Shown piece by piece: positions 6,539-14,989 of a stretch of 64,000 nucleotides of DNA. Under the pieces are notes generated by a model. That model did no database searches. It had not been told where the DNA came from and saw only the letters and a list, made by a program, of their open reading frames with translations. Origin of the DNA: RGIG8244 sp045639325 (GTDB lineage: Bacteria > Verrucomicrobiota > Lentisphaeria > Victivallales > UBA1829); NCBI GenBank assembly GCA_045639325.1, contig JAZUCU010000014.1, positions 1 to 64,000 on the forward strand, in the 5' to 3' direction. The position numbers and the translations under genes are program-made. Within the stretch, counting starts at the first letter, position 1. Every line of letters starts with the position of its first letter.

Positions 6539-9471
6539 AAATATCACGAAAAAACATTCTGTCGGATAATATATCGTTTGAACGAAGCTTCCGCTGTTGG
6601 ATGTATAATGATACAGACTTGATTGATGCCATTTATGAACGCGGTTGGGAACATATTCCACAGCATTATGTTGCAGAATTATATATCCGACTTTGTTTCA
6701 ATCCGAATAATGAAAAAATTAAAAATTGCTTGACACAAATTTTGCCACACAGTTTATTGACATTGTTGCTTGAAGAATGTAAAAAATTTCCCTATGGAGA
6801 TACAAGATTAGCAACTGACTTGGATAATGGAAATATACGAAAAGTAAAAGAAGCGATTGAAAAACGTTGGCGTGAATATGCAAATGCAGACGGCAGTTTC
6901 CCCGTTTGTAATGAAACATCAGCTTATTTGATCCCATTTATTTTGATAAAAAAGAATTCTCTGACATCAGAGGTCTTGGATTATCAAAACAAGCAAATCC
7001 CCGAATGGAGTCAGGCGATTGAAGAATTGAAGTTGGACTATTCTGTAAAACTTCTGATTGAATGGGATGAGGATTGTCACTTAACTGGTCACAGTCTTCA
7101 ATTACCGATGTTTTTGGCTGCACTAACAAAAAGCGAACAGTTGCTTCCCTTTGATCCATACAGATTTATTGCGACAGGAGCTATTGTTGCAGATAAATTG
7201 AAAGCAGTAGTTTTCTATAACAAATACAGAGAACTTTATGTCAAGTTCCCACAGGCATGCTTTGTGTGTCCCAAACCAGCAGAGGATCAGGAAGGAGCCA
7301 TTGCAAATAATATCGGAATCATGCCGGAAGGACTGAATTTGACAGATATTCGTAACTTCTGCCTTGAATTTATCGTGCAAAATAAACTGTTTAAGCATGC
7401 GGCTGTAAACAGAGAGTTTGTCGGACGTCAACGCCAATTGTGTAAAATTCATTCTTTATTGAATCCGTCTTTTCAAAGGAATAAAAAAACTCCCTTATTG
7501 CTTGGAGCTTCCGGCATAGGTAAAACCGCATTGGCAAAGCATTATGCGCAAATGTGTTCACCTTATGAATATCGGGAGTATGTGCTTCTTGATGGAGAGA
7601 AAAAATCACTTCCCGATATTTTTGAGATGCTTTATGTCAATAAATTTTACAGGGAAAAATGCGGTTTCAATATTCCGGATACTATGAAGTCTGAAGAAAA
7701 GTTCAAGTTGCTGATCCATCAGCTGGAACAATGCGGGAAGCGCATCCTTTTTATCCTTGACAATCTTTCACCTGATTTACAACTTGATGCCGATATCAAA
7801 ACATTTTTCCCGACCTACTCGGACAGTTGTATTGATTTCATTGCAACATCAACGGTTCATAGCTTCAACGTTAATGAGAATGATGTTGTTGAATTTATTC
7901 AGATCGATGGTTTGAGTAAATCTGAAGGCTTGGAACTTCTCCGGAGTAAAAGAAATACTGATTCACATGATGAAAAGGAGGCCGCAGAAAAAATCGTGCG
8001 CTTTGTTGGCGGTAACGCCTGGGCATTGGATGTTATCGGAGAAACATTAAAGCAATCACCGGAAAAATTTGATGATGATTACCGTGAAAAACTGAAAGAG
8101 CTTAAGTCGTTGCCACTGGAAACTTTGACTCCGAATTCTGGCATGGTACGGATTTCCCATGAAAAAGAAATAGATCCGGTAAAACTTTTGCAGCCTGTTT
8201 TAGCTCGCTTAGATCAAGAAATATTGGAAATCGCTCAGGCTGCAGCCTGCTGTGCATCGGAATATATTTATCCGAAGTGGCTGCAAAAATTTTATGAATT
8301 GAAGCATAATGTAAAGTTAAAAAATGAAAGACAATGGCGCAAGGAGAAAATCATTGCAAAACTCATACAGTCTAACATTTTGTCAGCAGATGAAATGGGA
8401 TCAGAGTATTACCGAATGCATAGGTTAACTCATTTGATAATCCGCAAGATTTATAAAGAAAAAAATCTTCAAACAGAAAATAATCTTTTGCGAGCAGTTG
8501 CTGCAGATAAACCAATGTGTTGCCCCGCAGAAATAATTGCAGCTGGACATTTACTTGCGAATATTTCTGCGGCCTACAGCCAAGCTTTTGAACTGTTGTC
8601 TGCAGGTAAGGATCATTTATTATCATTATTGTTACGCAGCAGCCAATATGGACTTGCACGAACCTTGATTTCCCGTTTCTTGCCATTATCAGAAAATACT
8701 GAAATTGTTGCCTCTGAAGAACATCAAAGGGAATATACGATCAATTTACTCTATTGTCTCGTTGAAACAAAATTGCTTGATAACGAATTAGATCAAGCAT
8801 TGGAAATTATGAACAAGGTATGCGATATACAAAAAAGTGCATCTCATGTTGATTATTGTTCCAGCCTATGTGAGACAGCCAGAATATATATATGGTTGAA
8901 AAAATATGAAAAGGCCGCAGAGTTTTTAGACGAAGTTAGAAGAATAATAGAAAAACATAATCTATGTAACACTTACATCCATTATGTATATTTGCGCAGA
9001 AGTGCCATTTTAGATAATTGGCTTGCTTGGCAGAAAGGCAATCCGGAATTTTACAAATATGCTGAAAGTAAACTGAAGGAAGCGTTGTTAATCAGAGAAA
9101 AACTTTCTGAACCATTGTATGAAACAATTCGCTTACGACATCTTTTAGGAGATTGTTTGCGTTTTCAGGGTAAAATAAAAGAATGTTTGAAAATTTATAC
9201 TGTATGCGAAGAATATTATATAAAAGAACTTGGTGAAAATAATATAACCACCGCTCAACTTTTTATTAACAAAGCTGATGCTTTGACAAGCATACGAGAC
9301 TTTCAGGGAGCAATTAATTATCTATCAAAAGCTCAAAGGGTTCATGAAGACCTATTGGGGAGTAATCATAAATTTACGCAAAAAGATTATCGCAAACTAC
9401 AGGAACTTTACAATATACTTCAAAATCAGAAAAAAGAGCTGTTTTATAGGCAAAAATGCATCACAAATTAA
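6535..9471 (+). CDS. Lon-like peptidase domain + STAND/NB-ARC ATPase + TPR protein (copy 2)
   Basis: 978 aa. ATG 6535 forms ATGA with the previous stop and has AGGAG 9 nt upstream, so it is translationally coupled. Same order of domains as its neighbour: N-terminal helical region, Lon-like segment with GHS187LQLP and K230 in YNKY (again 43 residues apart), Walker A GASGIGKT at 324-331, ILFILDN, winged-helix-like MHRLTH, then a shorter TPR-like tail. The two proteins are closely alike through the ATPase, with DDDYREKLKEL and PLETLTPNSGMVRIS identical, but diverge in the repeat region. This fits duplication followed by diversification of the sensor part. The two may form hetero-oligomers or recognise different triggers. 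Confidence 0.8.
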   Translation: MKISRKNILSDNISFERSFRCWMYNDTDLIDAIYERGWEHIPQHYVAELYIRLCFNPNNEKIKNCLTQILPHSLLTLLLEECKKFPYGDTRLATDLDNGNIRKVKEAIEKRWREYANADGSFPVCNETSAYLIPFILIKKNSLTSEVLDYQNKQIPEWSQAIEELKLDYSVKLLIEWDEDCHLTGHSLQLPMFLAALTKSEQLLPFDPYRFIATGAIVADKLKAVVFYNKYRELYVKFPQACFVCPKPAEDQEGAIANNIGIMPEGLNLTDIRNFCLEFIVQNKLFKHAAVNREFVGRQRQLCKIHSLLNPSFQRNKKTPLLLGASGIGKTALAKHYAQMCSPYEYREYVLLDGEKKSLPDIFEMLYVNKFYREKCGFNIPDTMKSEEKFKLLIHQLEQCGKRILFILDNLSPDLQLDADIKTFFPTYSDSCIDFIATSTVHSFNVNENDVVEFIQIDGLSKSEGLELLRSKRNTDSHDEKEAAEKIVRFVGGNAWALDVIGETLKQSPEKFDDDYREKLKELKSLPLETLTPNSGMVRISHEKEIDPVKLLQPVLARLDQEILEIAQAAACCASEYIYPKWLQKFYELKHNVKLKNERQWRKEKIIAKLIQSNILSADEMGSEYYRMHRLTHLIIRKIYKEKNLQTENNLLRAVAADKPMCCPAEIIAAGHLLANISAAYSQAFELLSAGKDHLLSLLLRSSQYGLARTLISRFLPLSENTEIVASEEHQREYTINLLYCLVETKLLDNELDQALEIMNKVCDIQKSASHVDYCSSLCETARIYIWLKKYEKAAEFLDEVRRIIEKHNLCNTYIHYVYLRRSAILDNWLAWQKGNPEFYKYAESKLKEALLIREKLSEPLYETIRLRHLLGDCLRFQGKIKECLKIYTVCEEYYIKELGENNITTAQLFINKADALTSIRDFQGAINYLSKAQRVHEDLLGSNHKFTQKDYRKLQELYNILQNQKKELFYRQKCITN

Positions 9472-9576
9472 TCCTGATCTCTAAGAAAACATTTAACGTT
9501 ATGATGTTCTAAAATATGCACGGCTGTATATTACAATTCCAAACTAACTACTTAATAGCATGAACGATAACAGAGA

Positions 9577-9924
9577 TGAATATATGTAAAAAAACAAACC
9601 GATACTTTCAAACGGTTGCGTTCCGTAATCAAAGATGTGAACGGTGACAACCGACAGATTATAAAAACGATGCAGGCTCAGATTGATTATCTGATGGAGT
9701 TTATTGATATTCAGGGGGAAATCCTTGAAGAGAAAACCGGAAGCCGCCAGCCGGAACTTTCCGTTGAACAGAAAAAGCGGCTGGCTCACCGTGGTAAAAA
9801 ACTCAATGAATTTCTATTGGAACAGATTGAAAATACCTTTGCTCCGTCAACGGTTATGAAATGGTACTCCGAGCTGATTTCTAATTATCGAACGCCATCT
9901 ATTTTGCACGCAATAATTCACTGA
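9577..9924 (+). pseudogene. Truncated transposase/integrase-type fragment
   Basis: The open frame (no good start; TTG 9616 gives 102 aa) reads as the N-terminal part of a helix-turn-helix transposase of the rve-integrase type: AQIDYLMEFID, LSVEQKKRLAHRGKKL, then FAPSTVMKWYSELI, the familiar 'f.p.Tv..W....i' segment that precedes the catalytic core. After that motif the frame turns into unrelated residues and stops, so the DDE core is absent. It is a remnant at the right-hand edge of the AT-rich STAND island, consistent with acquisition by mobile elements. No inverted repeats were found. Confidence 0.55.
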
Positions 9925-10345
9925 GTAGCCGTTCTCTCTCTGGGAACAAAAAAAACGTTTTATACTTAAAAATCTCGCATAACAAAGATTTTGTTCGTTC
10001 TATTTTTGAGTCCCCTACCAAATAAATTTCAGCCAGTCACCCGACTGACTTTTTTTTGTGCCGTAACCCCCCTGCGTCAGAGGAATTTACAAAAAAACGA
10101 CATTTCAGAAAATCCTCCTTGGACGCAGTAGCCTAGGCGAAGGTGTCTCTGATTCTCTGTTTTTGGGGACTGCAGAGAGTATATCTCTCACACTAAAGCA
10201 ATGAATTATGCAGCATTGGCAAGCTCCATCACAGTAAGCCGACCCAGTGCAGCAGTATCAATCCCGACCGCAAAAGAAGTATTCGGGAACTGAAAATCAT
10301 TCGTTGAATATGTCATATTTTTTCAAAACATCGGATGTGGCGGCA
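9925..10345. other. Intergenic region, no gene seen
   Basis: About 420 bp between the transposase remnant and the DUF89 promoter. It contains the weak terminator-like hairpin at 10034-10057 and a small palindromic stretch near 10175-10190 (gagag/ctctc). A 36-codon minus-strand frame at 10206-10316 has no ribosome-binding site and is not called. Confidence 0.5.
10034..10057 (+). terminator. Weak rho-independent terminator-like hairpin
   Basis: CAGTC-ACCC-GACTG stem-loop followed by a run of T (10050-10057). The stem is only 5 bp, so the call is tentative. It could terminate transcription from the truncated transposase or the STAND operon. Confidence 0.4.
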
Positions 10346-10373
10346 TTGAAAAGTTGCGAATGTATGCTATTGT
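10346..10373 (+). promoter_or_regulatory. Promoter of the DUF89 gene
   Basis: TTGAAA, 16-nt spacer, TATTGT. Transcription would begin near 10380, downstream of the ATG at 10374, which supports the later start at 10419. Confidence 0.5.
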
Positions 10374-10418
10374 ATGCAAACGAAAATCAGAACGATAAAT
10401 CAATCAATTGCAGTTACT

Positions 10419-11276
10419 ATGAATACTTGTTTGGAATGTTTGCCCTGTCTCGGGAAGAATGCCGTCGTGGCAGCAACACGCTCTACGGACGATCCGGAAA
10501 TTCAGAAAAAAATCCTTGCCGATTCGTTTCATCTGCTGGCGGAAACCGATTATCAGGTATCACCGCCGTATATCGCAAGAAAAATTCTGGATATCGCGTT
10601 GGCTTATACCGGGAAAGCCGATCTCTATGAACCGGAGAAACGTCGTTCCAATCAATTTGCAAAGCAACTTGTTGCAGAATTACCCAACATTCCGGAATAC
10701 GATGCAGAAAGTTTTGAGTCCCGACTGCGACTCGCAATTGCCGGAAACATTCTCGACTTCGGTGTTTTTGCCGACCTGGATCTGCAAGTTGCGCTGAATG
10801 TGATCAAATCCGTCTTTACCAAACCGTTACCCATGGATCGCGTCGAACTTTTACGCCGGAAAATGAATGAAGCAGAACACATTTTCTATCTGCTGGATAA
10901 CTGCGGCGAAGCAGTATTTGACCGTATTTTCATGGAACCGTACAAAGAGAAAATCACCCTCGGCGTCCGCGGATGTCCTGCGCTGAATGACGTAACGGCG
11001 GTAGATTTGCCGGACTGCGATCTGGCGGGCTGGAATTATATCAAAAACGGTCCTTCCGGAGTGCCGGGCACGATTCTTTCCGAATGTTCCGATGAATTCA
11101 AAACGGCGTTTGAAAATGCGGACCTGATCATTGCCAAAGGACAGGGCAATTTTGAAACGATGAATGAATATCCCAATCCGATTGCGTTTCTGTTTCTGGC
11201 GAAATGTCCGGTCGTGATCCGGACAATCGGAGCGGAACTCAATTCGATTCAAATCCGGTTGCACAACCTGAAATAA
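10419..11276 (+). CDS. DUF89/ARMT1-like damage-control phosphatase family protein
   Basis: 285 aa from ATG 10419. This start gives MNTCLECLPC, the usual N-terminus of this family with its CxxC pair, and it avoids a start upstream of transcription. Conserved pieces are LDNCGEAVFD (the metal-binding Asp/Asn block), TLGVRGCPALNDV, and AKGQGNFETM near the C-terminus. DUF89 proteins are metal-dependent phosphatases thought to remove damaged phospho-metabolites; the CxxC type is common in anaerobes. It is monocistronic, between the STAND island and a convergent aminotransferase cluster. No recognisable SD sequence precedes the start. Confidence 0.8.
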   Translation: MNTCLECLPCLGKNAVVAATRSTDDPEIQKKILADSFHLLAETDYQVSPPYIARKILDIALAYTGKADLYEPEKRRSNQFAKQLVAELPNIPEYDAESFESRLRLAIAGNILDFGVFADLDLQVALNVIKSVFTKPLPMDRVELLRRKMNEAEHIFYLLDNCGEAVFDRIFMEPYKEKITLGVRGCPALNDVTAVDLPDCDLAGWNYIKNGPSGVPGTILSECSDEFKTAFENADLIIAKGQGNFETMNEYPNPIAFLFLAKCPVVIRTIGAELNSIQIRLHNLK

Positions 11277-11313
11277 AAAAAACGGCAGCCGTTGAACATA
11301 ATCCGACTGCCGT
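11274..11313 (-). terminator. Terminator of the DegT/amidohydrolase cluster
   Basis: The stem acggcag (11282-11288) pairs with ctgccgt (11307-11313). On the minus strand it is followed by a run of T (A on plus, 11274-11281), so it terminates the minus-strand cluster. It may also act on the convergent DUF89 gene. Confidence 0.75.
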
Positions 11314-11334
11314 AACCTTATATTTTATATAATA

Positions 11335-12471
11335 TTACAACGATTTCATCTGCTTTTCCAATGTAACAAAGTCATCCTGCCAGCCAACATTGAGTATCAC
11401 GGTGCGCTGAAGGATATCCAACGTGCGGGGTGCGGTATTTTCATCATAACGAACATTGGCACCTTCCGGCGTCAGGTAGGGGTTGACGTCATCCCGATAT
11501 GCTCTGCGTTCCGTAAGGGGAACCCAATTTGTGTAGATGTGTCGACCTGCTGTGTTGCGGATACTGCCCATATTATTTCTTTCACAGAATGCGTCACATT
11601 CCTCCTTCGTATCGAATTGGACACCCAATGCGGCTGCGCTTGCAGGATCGTTATGCGGAATCACTTTGTACTTCCCGATGGACTGGATGGTCTCGACACA
11701 GAATTTCACGCGTTTACGCAATTCATCCATCCAATGATCCACTTTCTTCAGCTGTGCCCAGATCAAAGCGCCCTGAATTTCAGATGCCCGGTAATCCTGC
11801 CCGGCAAAATAGGGAATCTGAACGGGGGAATCATAAGACTGCACAAATGTTCCGGCATCATGCCAAAGTCGGGCACGGTCGAAAATTTCCCGATCGTTAC
11901 AAATAATGGCACCGCCTTCGCCGCTGGTGATATTTTTGTAATTATTGAAACTGAAACAACCGATTTTACCGATACTGCCCAGACGTCTGCCTTTGTAAAG
12001 TCCGCACACCGCCTGACACGCATCTTCCACAACCGGAATATTATGAGCATTGGCGATCTCCATGATCCGGTCCATATTGCAGGGACGGTTGCCCATGTGA
12101 ATGACCATGATCGCTTTGGTACGCGGAGAAATTTTTCTTGCCAGATCATCCGGATCCATCGTCAGGGAGTCATCCACTTCCACAAGGACGGGGACCGCTT
12201 GCAGCAGCATGGGAGCCAACGGCGTGGAGATCCATGTATAAGCGGAAACGAGCACTTCATCGCCCTTGCCGATACCGAGAGCAACCAGAGAACTGATGAG
12301 CGCACTGGTACCGGAATTCATCATCAGAGCATATTGACAGGATGTTTTTGCTGCCAAATCTCTTTCCGCCTGGGCAAGATAGCCTTCTGTTCCACCTTGA
12401 AAACGGGACAGAATACCTCGACGCAGGGTATCGGTCACAGCCTGTATTTCCTCTTCTCCGATTTCAAACAT
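11335..12471 (-). CDS. DegT/DnrJ/EryC1/StrS-family aminotransferase
   Basis: 378 aa from ATG 12471 (MFEIGEEE), preceded by AAAGGA; a longer start at 12489 would overlap the upstream gene. PLP enzyme of fold type I: N-terminal MNSGTSALISSLVALGI, then VEDACQA, then the Schiff-base lysine in FNNYKNITSGEGG (K179). The C-terminal part has NVRYDENTAPRT. Family members transaminate keto-sugars or scyllo-inosose-type substrates, or dehydrate sugars. Last gene of a three-gene minus-strand operon with two metal-dependent hydrolases, so a small polyol or inositol-like substrate is possible but unproven. A terminator follows. Confidence 0.88.
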   Translation of the reverse strand: MFEIGEEEIQAVTDTLRRGILSRFQGGTEGYLAQAERDLAAKTSCQYALMMNSGTSALISSLVALGIGKGDEVLVSAYTWISTPLAPMLLQAVPVLVEVDDSLTMDPDDLARKISPRTKAIMVIHMGNRPCNMDRIMEIANAHNIPVVEDACQAVCGLYKGRRLGSIGKIGCFSFNNYKNITSGEGGAIICNDREIFDRARLWHDAGTFVQSYDSPVQIPYFAGQDYRASEIQGALIWAQLKKVDHWMDELRKRVKFCVETIQSIGKYKVIPHNDPASAAALGVQFDTKEECDAFCERNNMGSIRNTAGRHIYTNWVPLTERRAYRDDVNPYLTPEGANVRYDENTAPRTLDILQRTVILNVGWQDDFVTLEKQMKSL

Positions 12472-12472
12472 T

Positions 12473-13294
12473 TTACCAATCCTTTCCAAATATTCTTTCT
12501 ACGTTACGATAGAAAATGTTACGTTTATCCTCTTCTGTAATATCCGCAGCAAGCACGCCGCCGATTGCCTGATATTCATCGAACCAGGGCATATCAGTGC
12601 CGAAAATCAGTTTTTCCGAGCCGACCAGTGCAGTCAGCCGTTCCAGATCGCCCATATTCCCGGGAATGGATGTCAATTCCAGATACACATTCCCTGCACT
12701 CTCCTGCACGCAGCGGCGGGCATATTCCCATTCGCCGAAAATGCTGTGTCCAAGCAGGAATTTGATCTGTGAATATTTCTGTACCAGCTCCAATATCACC
12801 GCCCCTCCGTCAAAGGGGGAACCTCCCCAAGTGTGAATCAACACAGGCAATCCCCGTTCGTTTGCGAAATCAAGAGCATACTGATATTTTGCATCGGTTG
12901 CGGCAGTTTTGTGATAATCCGGCAGCAGTTTCAAACCGAATACCCATGGCTTGAACTTGTCATAATTCGCAAAATCTTCCCGGATTTCCTCCGGATAATT
13001 GGGATTGATTGCCATATACATGCGTAAGACATCGGGCTCAGAAGCACATTCTTTGATCATTTCTGCATTGCGGCACAAACCCCATAATGCGGGATGACTG
13101 CAATAGACCAGGCGTTTGACGCCCGCCCGTCTGATATGTGCTGCCACTTCTGCCGGGGATGAATGGGGGAAATAAATGCTGTTGAGGTGATTCATGTGAC
13201 CGTGCATATCATAAACCGGACAATCGGTCAACTTGCCGTTATTCCAGAATCCGTGCGCCAGAGTACCTTCTTTTTCCCAGATGGACTTCTTCAT
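12473..13294 (-). CDS. Amidohydrolase-family protein (TIM-barrel, amidohydrolase_2 type)
   Basis: 273 aa. Start at 13294 has GAAAGGAG upstream and overlaps the previous stop as ATGA. Motifs in order: YDMHGHMNH (metal-binding HxH), GLKLLPDYH, VLIHTWGG, FLLGHSIFGEW, LIFGTDMPWFDE (catalytic Asp), and the closing IFYRNVERIFG typical of the family. Probably hydrolyses or decarboxylates a small cyclic substrate in the cytosol. Followed by the aminotransferase and preceded by a paralogous protein, all under the promoter next to an AraC-type gene. Confidence 0.82.
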   Translation of the reverse strand: MKKSIWEKEGTLAHGFWNNGKLTDCPVYDMHGHMNHLNSIYFPHSSPAEVAAHIRRAGVKRLVYCSHPALWGLCRNAEMIKECASEPDVLRMYMAINPNYPEEIREDFANYDKFKPWVFGLKLLPDYHKTAATDAKYQYALDFANERGLPVLIHTWGGSPFDGGAVILELVQKYSQIKFLLGHSIFGEWEYARRCVQESAGNVYLELTSIPGNMGDLERLTALVGSEKLIFGTDMPWFDEYQAIGGVLAADITEEDKRNIFYRNVERIFGKDW

Positions 13295-14052
13295 AATTGG
13301 GCTCCTTTCAGCAGGCGGTTCAGATTCTGCCCTGCAATCATAGCAATCTCTTCTTCGGAAAGACGGGAGTGTTTCAGCTGCAGCATCAGACACCCCATAT
13401 TATAAATCGGATAATTGCTGGAGAAAAGCAACCGTTCTGTGCCGTAAAGTTTTGCCAGTTCGTAAATACCTTCCGGAATCCAGTAACCGCCGAGCCCGAA
13501 ATAGAAATTTGGATAATTTTCCAACAGCGGGCGAACAAAGCGATCATTGCCCCATTTGCCGAATTCTGCACGGAAAATAAAAGTATTCTGCGGAAACTTT
13601 TCGAGAAAGGCATAAAGCTGTTCCCAGGATGCCTGACTGTTGCCAGTATAGTTGTCGAGAAAAATGGGAACTTTCCGTTCAGCCGCCGCATCCATCATTC
13701 TGCCGATACTCAAACGTGACGCAATGTATCGGTGAAAATCCGGGAAAAAGATGAGTGCGCGAATGTTGTTTTTCCCCATCTCATCAAAGATTTTATCCGG
13801 GCCCGGCACTTCCGGACACTGATCGGGGAGGAAACACCAGGTACCGGTCAAACGATCCGGCGCCTGTGCAACCATCTGCGTAACCTGATCATTGGAATAC
13901 ACAACATCATCTATCACGCCGGAATGAACAATCAACGCTTTGTCGACGCCGGAATAATCCATGTGAGCGAGCAAGTCATCGACGGACTTTCCGGTATGGA
14001 GCATATTTCTGCCGACGCGGCATCCGGCATCATAAAAAAACAAATTTTTCAT
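13291..14052 (-). CDS. Divergent amidohydrolase-family protein
   Basis: 253 aa. Start 14052 (MKNLFFYDAG) has AAAGGAG upstream; a longer start adds an unlikely Ser/Lys-rich tail. The fold pattern resembles its neighbour (IRALIFFPDFHRYIA, YFGLGGYWIP, LLFSSNYPIYNMG, IAGQNLNRLL), but the N-terminal HxH is not present, the barrel histidines are poorly preserved, and the FGTD motif reads FSSN. It may be metal-free or act as a partner or scaffold of the downstream amidohydrolase. First gene of the minus-strand operon, divergent from an AraC-type regulator. Confidence 0.7.
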   Translation of the reverse strand: MKNLFFYDAGCRVGRNMLHTGKSVDDLLAHMDYSGVDKALIVHSGVIDDVVYSNDQVTQMVAQAPDRLTGTWCFLPDQCPEVPGPDKIFDEMGKNNIRALIFFPDFHRYIASRLSIGRMMDAAAERKVPIFLDNYTGNSQASWEQLYAFLEKFPQNTFIFRAEFGKWGNDRFVRPLLENYPNFYFGLGGYWIPEGIYELAKLYGTERLLFSSNYPIYNMGCLMLQLKHSRLSEEEIAMIAGQNLNRLLKGAQL

Positions 14053-14099
14053 AAAGAATTTCTCCTTTTCTGATTGACTTTCAGAAAACATCTGAGTAT

Positions 14100-14127
14100 A
14101 TTATACAACAAATGAATGAAATATCAA
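14100..14127 (-). promoter_or_regulatory. Promoter of the amidohydrolase/DegT operon
   Basis: On the minus strand: TTGATA (14122-14127), 16-nt spacer, TATAAT (14100-14105). It lies in the intergenic space shared with the divergent AraC-type gene, so that regulator plausibly acts here. Confidence 0.6.
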
Positions 14128-14166
14128 CCTATCATTCCGGCATAAAACATATCAATCGGGCAAAAT

Positions 14167-14967
14167 ATGATAAAATGTATAAAGGATCTCAACGCAGACG
14201 TTGTAAAATTGAAACGATTCTTCACAGAACGGAATCTGCACGGTCCGGAAACTACATTTCCCAAACGCTATATGGAAAGACATCTGCGTTACGAATTCCT
14301 CTTTATTCTGGAAGGAACGGCAGAATATGCGTTCAACGGAACGATGGCGGAACTTCAGCCCGGTGACGGCATTCTGATCCGCCCATGGATCTCACATCAA
14401 CGAGGATATCCGGAAGATGTACCGGATGGGATCCACCTCTGGCTGGGGCTTTCCCGTAATCATTTCTATGCAACCTTGTATTTTCTGGAAGGCGGACGTT
14501 ATACCTGTCAGCACTTACCCCGTGAGTCTTCCCCCGAACTGGTCAGTCTGCTGTTGAAGAAAGAAAAAAATGATTCTGCGGAAGATTCCGCATCACTGTT
14601 TGCATTGTTCGCCCTGCTCCTGCAGGATATTGTGGAAGAAAATACAAAAGGCGATCATGATTCCGGCGACCGGATGGAGCACATCATCAAGCAGGTCCGT
14701 TCCCGGATCGCCTCTTGCAACGGTGTAAATTGTTCCTTGGAAGAACTCAGTAAAATATTCGGTTTTTCTAAATCCCATTTATGCCACTCGTTCCGGAAAT
14801 ATACCGGTCAATCGGTCGGAGAATACATCAATAATCTGCGGATGCAATACGCAATCGTAGCCCGGGAACATGGGATGACACAGAAAGAGATCGCAGCCGA
14901 CCTGGGATTTTCCTCCCCGGCGGCGTTCTGGCTCTGGAAAAAACGTCTTTCTTGTAAAAAACGATAA
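14167..14967 (+). CDS. AraC-family transcriptional regulator
   Basis: 266 aa. Residues about 30-100 form a cupin-like sensor (RYEFLFILEGTAEYAFNG, LQPGDGILIRPWISHQRG). Residues about 170-265 are the AraC double HTH: LEELSKIFGFSKSHLCHSFRKYTG, GEYINNLRM, then KEIAADLGFSSPAAFWLWKKR. Such regulators typically sense a sugar and activate neighbouring catabolic genes. Divergent from the amidohydrolase/aminotransferase operon and 22 nt before the next plus-strand gene. No clear SD box precedes the start. Confidence 0.9.
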   Translation: MIKCIKDLNADVVKLKRFFTERNLHGPETTFPKRYMERHLRYEFLFILEGTAEYAFNGTMAELQPGDGILIRPWISHQRGYPEDVPDGIHLWLGLSRNHFYATLYFLEGGRYTCQHLPRESSPELVSLLLKKEKNDSAEDSASLFALFALLLQDIVEENTKGDHDSGDRMEHIIKQVRSRIASCNGVNCSLEELSKIFGFSKSHLCHSFRKYTGQSVGEYINNLRMQYAIVAREHGMTQKEIAADLGFSSPAAFWLWKKRLSCKKR

Positions 14968-14989
14968 ACAAACAAATATGAGGTACATC

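Noticed and set aside
10008..10025. tRNA 3'-end-like string (tttgagtcccctacca) that could be an att site
   Set aside because: No matching acceptor, D or anticodon arms upstream and no second copy seen.
10206..10316. 36-codon minus-strand frame ending TVMELANAA
   Set aside because: No SD sequence and no recognisable homologue; probably chance in spacer DNA.
10247..10630. 127-aa frame upstream of and overlapping the DUF89 gene
   Set aside because: Out-of-frame shadow of the DUF89 gene beginning before its promoter.
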